Assembly: GCA_958447915.1 (NCBI GenBank) | Contig: CAUDCB010000089.1 | Location: 1-7,531 of the forward strand | Source of the DNA: an uncultured Collinsella sp. | GTDB lineage: Bacteria > Actinomycetota > Coriobacteriia > Coriobacteriales > Coriobacteriaceae | DNA length: 7,531 nucleotides | Reading direction: 5' to 3' | In this document: positions 5,583-7,531 of the stretch, one piece after another | Numbering within the stretch: the first letter of the stretch is position 1 | Layout: each line of letters begins with the position of its first letter | Made by a program: the position numbers and the translations under genes | The notes under the pieces: generated by a model | Databases searched by the model: none | The model's input: only the letters and a program-made list of their open reading frames with translations | What the model was told of the DNA's origin: nothing

Positions 5583-5609
5583 TATAGGACAGACTGATTC
5601 AGTTGTTAG
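5581..5609 (-). promoter_or_regulatory. Sigma-70-type promoter candidate for larB-larC-tetR
   Basis: On the minus strand CTAACA (5609-5604, four of six to TTGACA) and TATAGT (5586-5581, five of six to TATAAT) are 17 bp apart. The start would fall near 5574, giving a leader of about 70 nt before larB. An 11-base palindrome ACTGA-T-TCAGT (5593-5603) lies in the spacer. Confidence 0.5.
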
Positions 5610-5618
5610 ACGGATTGG

Positions 5619-6254
5619 CTAGTCACGCAGAATGATGTCCATGGCGAGCATCAGGTTGCGCTCGTCGATGGCAAACGGGGCGGCCTCGCGCGTCTTGGGC
5701 TTGGCGCAAAATGCGATGCCGGTGCCCGCGGTCTGAATCATGGGGATGTCGTTGGCGCCGTCGCCAATAGCGACCGTGTGGGCCATGTCGACGCCGCACT
5801 CAACTGCCCAATCTAGCAGCTGAATGAGCTTGGACTCCTTGGTCACGATGTCTGCCGTCAGCTTACCGGTGAGCTTGCCGTCCACGACCTCCAGGCGGTT
5901 AGCGAGGCAAAAGTCGATGCCCGCGGCGGCCACGATCTTGTCGGCGACCTCGTGGAAGCCGCCACTCACGACGCCGACCTTCCAACCCTTGCTGTGCGCC
6001 GAGCGCACAAGCTCCAGCGCGCCGGGGGTAAACGTCACGCGCTCAAAGGTGCGCTCGAACACGCTCTCGTCCAGGCCGGCGAGCAGCCCCACGCGCTCCA
6101 CGAGCGCCTGCTTAAAGTCAAGCTCGCCGCGCATGGCGCGTTCGGTGATCTGTGCCACCTGCTCGCCCACGCCGGCCTCTTCGCCCAACAGGTCGATGAC
6201 CTCCTGGTTGATGAGCGTGGAGTCGATATCCATAACGATGAGGCGTGCAGTCAT
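5619..6254 (-). CDS. serB: Phosphoserine phosphatase SerB (HAD superfamily)
   Basis: SerB removes phosphate from O-phospho-L-serine, the last step of serine synthesis. The 211-residue protein is a single HAD domain without the N-terminal extension found in some SerB proteins. Motif I is DIDSTL (9-14) with nucleophile D9 and general acid D11; motif II is VVSGGF (95-100); the motif III lysine is probably K142 in TKESKL; motif IV is GDGANDIPM (164-172). E18 in the cap-side sequence NQEVID is typical of phosphoserine phosphatases. The ATG at 6254 is preceded 6 nt upstream by AAAGG; a longer open frame to 6299 has no such support. It ends 114 nt before larB on the same strand, but that gene has its own promoter candidate. 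No link between serine synthesis and lactate racemization is implied. Confidence 0.92.
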   Translation of the reverse strand: MTARLIVMDIDSTLINQEVIDLLGEEAGVGEQVAQITERAMRGELDFKQALVERVGLLAGLDESVFERTFERVTFTPGALELVRSAHSKGWKVGVVSGGFHEVADKIVAAAGIDFCLANRLEVVDGKLTGKLTADIVTKESKLIQLLDWAVECGVDMAHTVAIGDGANDIPMIQTAGTGIAFCAKPKTREAAPFAIDERNLMLAMDIILRD

Positions 6255-6399
6255 GGCGGGCCTTTCCGAGTGCTGTTTTATTGGGGCATATTGTCGCACG
6301 TGACGAGCGCGGGCGGGTGTCGCGGCGCGTCAATTGTTTCGTCTCCGTCAAGTCTTTGGGCAGGAGCCACTTTTTCGCGGCACATCGACGCGAGTGCGA

Positions 6400-6405
6400 T
6401 AAGAT
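6400..6405 (+). promoter_or_regulatory. Possible -10 box for aspS
   Basis: TAAGAT (6400-6405) matches four of six bases of TATAAT, but the hexamer 17 bp upstream (GCGGCA, 6377-6382) is a poor -35. It would start transcripts near 6412, leaving a leader of about 100 nt before aspS. I saw no clear promoter for serB in the same gap. Confidence 0.3.
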
Positions 6406-6447
6406 AGAACGCCATGTCTGGCTGCGCGGTTTACGCAGGCTGGGCAA

Positions 6448-6489
6448 ATCTGTACGACGCCGCCCGGAACGACACGGGGCGGCACAGAT
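6448..6489 (+). other. Bulged hairpin in the aspS leader
   Basis: ATCTGT (6448-6453) pairs with ACAGAT (6484-6489), and GCCGCCC (6459-6465) pairs with GGGCGGC (6477-6483). Together they give a 13-bp stem with a 5-nt bulge (6454-6458) on one side and an 11-nt loop. It ends 4 nt before the Shine-Dalgarno AAAGGAGG (6494-6501). No T-run follows, so it is not a terminator; it could modulate ribosome access to aspS. Confidence 0.5.
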
Positions 6490-6510
6490 CCATAAAGGAG
6501 GATCACTGGT

Positions 6511-7531
6511 ATGAGCCAGACCCGTCCCATCGATGAGCATTCCATGCACACCCGTACCTGCGGCGAGCTTCGCTTCGAGAACGTGGGCGAAGAGGTCACC
6601 CTCACCGGTTGGGTGAGCCGTCGCCGCGACCACGGCGGCCTTATCTTCTGCGACCTTCGCGACCGTGAGGGCATCACGCAGCTCACCTTCGACCCCGAGC
6701 ATTCTGACGGCGATGCCTTTAAGATCGCCGAGACCATGCGTCCCGAGTGGCCCATCAAGATCCACGGCGTCGTGCGCGCTCGTGGCGAGGAGACCACCAA
6801 CACCAAGCTCGCGACTGGCGAGATCGAGGTCCTGACCGACCACGCCGAGGTGCTCAACACGTCCGTTACCCCGCCGTTCCAGATCGAGGACGGTATCGAG
6901 ACCAGCGAGGACACCCGCCTGCGCTATCGCTATCTGGACCTCCGTCGTCCCGAGATGATGGCCAACCTCAAGCTGCGCTCCGACTTCACCTTTGCCATTC
7001 GCGAGGCGCTGCACAACCGTGAGTTCATGGAGGTCGAGACGCCCTCCCTGTTTAAGTCCACGCCCGAGGGCGCCCGTGACTTCATCGTTCCCAGCCGCAT
7101 CCAGCCGGGCAACTTCTACGCTCTGCCGCAGTCCCCGCAGCTCCTGAAGCAGCTGCTTATGGTCGGTGGCGTCGAGCGCTACTATCAGGTTGCCAAGTGC
7201 TTCCGCGACGAGGACCTGCGTGCCGATCGTCAGCCCGAGTTCACCCAGGTCGATATCGAGATGTCCTTCGTTGACCAGAACGACGTCATGAGCGCGCTCG
7301 AAGAGGTCCTGTCCGATGCCTTCGGCCGCATGGGCGTCGAGATGCCCACGCCGCTGCGTCGCATGGATTATTGGGAGGCTATGGATACCTATGGCTCCGA
7401 TAAGCCCGACACCCGCTATGGCATGCACCTGGTCGACCTGACCGACATCTTTGCCAACTCCAAGTTCAAGGTCTTTGCGACTGCCGCAAACGAGGAGGGC
7501 TCTGTCGTCAAGGCCATCAACGCCAAGGGCG
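6511..7531 (+). CDS. aspS: Aspartyl-tRNA synthetase, N-terminal 340 residues (3' end outside window)
   Basis: AspS charges tRNA with aspartate. The frame runs from ATG 6511 off the window end, about 340 of a usual 590 residues. The N-terminal OB-fold anticodon-binding domain (about 12-120) includes GWVSRRRDHGGLIF and TGEIEVL; then RYRYLDLRRPEM (138-149) opens the class II catalytic domain, with SPQLLKQLL and motif 2, FRDEDLRADRQPEFTQ (231-246). The insertion domain begins after about 260. AAAGGAGG at 6494-6501, 9 nt upstream, supports the 6511 start, which gives 11 residues more than E. coli AspRS; Met12 is the family-like alternative. His41 in RRDHGG stands where discriminating enzymes such as that of E. 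coli have Leu30. That His is a mark of non-discriminating AspRS, which also makes Asp-tRNA(Asn) for GatCAB. Confidence 0.95.
   Translation, partial: MSQTRPIDEHSMHTRTCGELRFENVGEEVTLTGWVSRRRDHGGLIFCDLRDREGITQLTFDPEHSDGDAFKIAETMRPEWPIKIHGVVRARGEETTNTKLATGEIEVLTDHAEVLNTSVTPPFQIEDGIETSEDTRLRYRYLDLRRPEMMANLKLRSDFTFAIREALHNREFMEVETPSLFKSTPEGARDFIVPSRIQPGNFYALPQSPQLLKQLLMVGGVERYYQVAKCFRDEDLRADRQPEFTQVDIEMSFVDQNDVMSALEEVLSDAFGRMGVEMPTPLRRMDYWEAMDTYGSDKPDTRYGMHLVDLTDIFANSKFKVFATAANEEGSVVKAINAKG

Noticed and set aside
6118..7428. 436-codon minus-strand open frame opposite aspS and serB
   Set aside because: It is antisense to aspS and overlaps serB in another frame; no domain is recognisable.

Overview
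The window is about 7.5 kb of G+C-rich bacterial DNA. Codon use, the gene content and a non-discriminating-type AspRS fit a gut actinobacterium of the Coriobacteriia, perhaps Collinsella-like. That placement is inference, as there is no rRNA or other marker here.

Layout: (1) the 3' end of ppc, PEP carboxylase (1-456, +). (2) A 419-bp gap with a 127-bp nested inverted-repeat element (480-606) and the larA leader. (3) larA, nickel-pincer lactate racemase (876-2153, +, TTG start), then a LarD-like aquaglyceroporin (2203-2934, +). (4) A 305-bp gap between convergent operons with a second 127-bp element of the same architecture (2959-3085). (5) On the minus strand, larB (5504-4722), a short larC (4711-3782) and a TetR-family regulator (3779-3240), tightly packed and probably one operon. 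Its promoter and a strong inverted-repeat operator candidate lie at 5549-5609. (6) serB, phosphoserine phosphatase (6254-5619, -). (7) A divergent intergenic region and the first 340 codons of aspS (6511-7531, +, cut by the window end).

The central block is a lactate racemization system. LarB carboxylates the nicotinate dinucleotide precursor, LarC takes part in nickel insertion, LarA uses the finished cofactor to interconvert L- and D-lactate, and the MIP channel probably passes lactic acid. The sulfur-inserting enzyme LarE and the C-terminal LarC2 domain are not in the window. The TetR gene begins 2 nt after the larC stop, and its protein is a reasonable candidate to control the system.

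The most unusual signal is the pair of 127-bp elements. Each has perfect outer arms of 28 or 29 bp, 12-nt linkers, a 15-bp inner stem and a TTC-capped apical hairpin. Helix sequences differ between the copies but pairing is kept, while two single-stranded internal-loop motifs (GTCCTC and TGCGGAAT) are identical. Both sit 23-24 nt after a stop codon in the same orientation. This pattern suggests selection on a folded RNA or single-stranded DNA.
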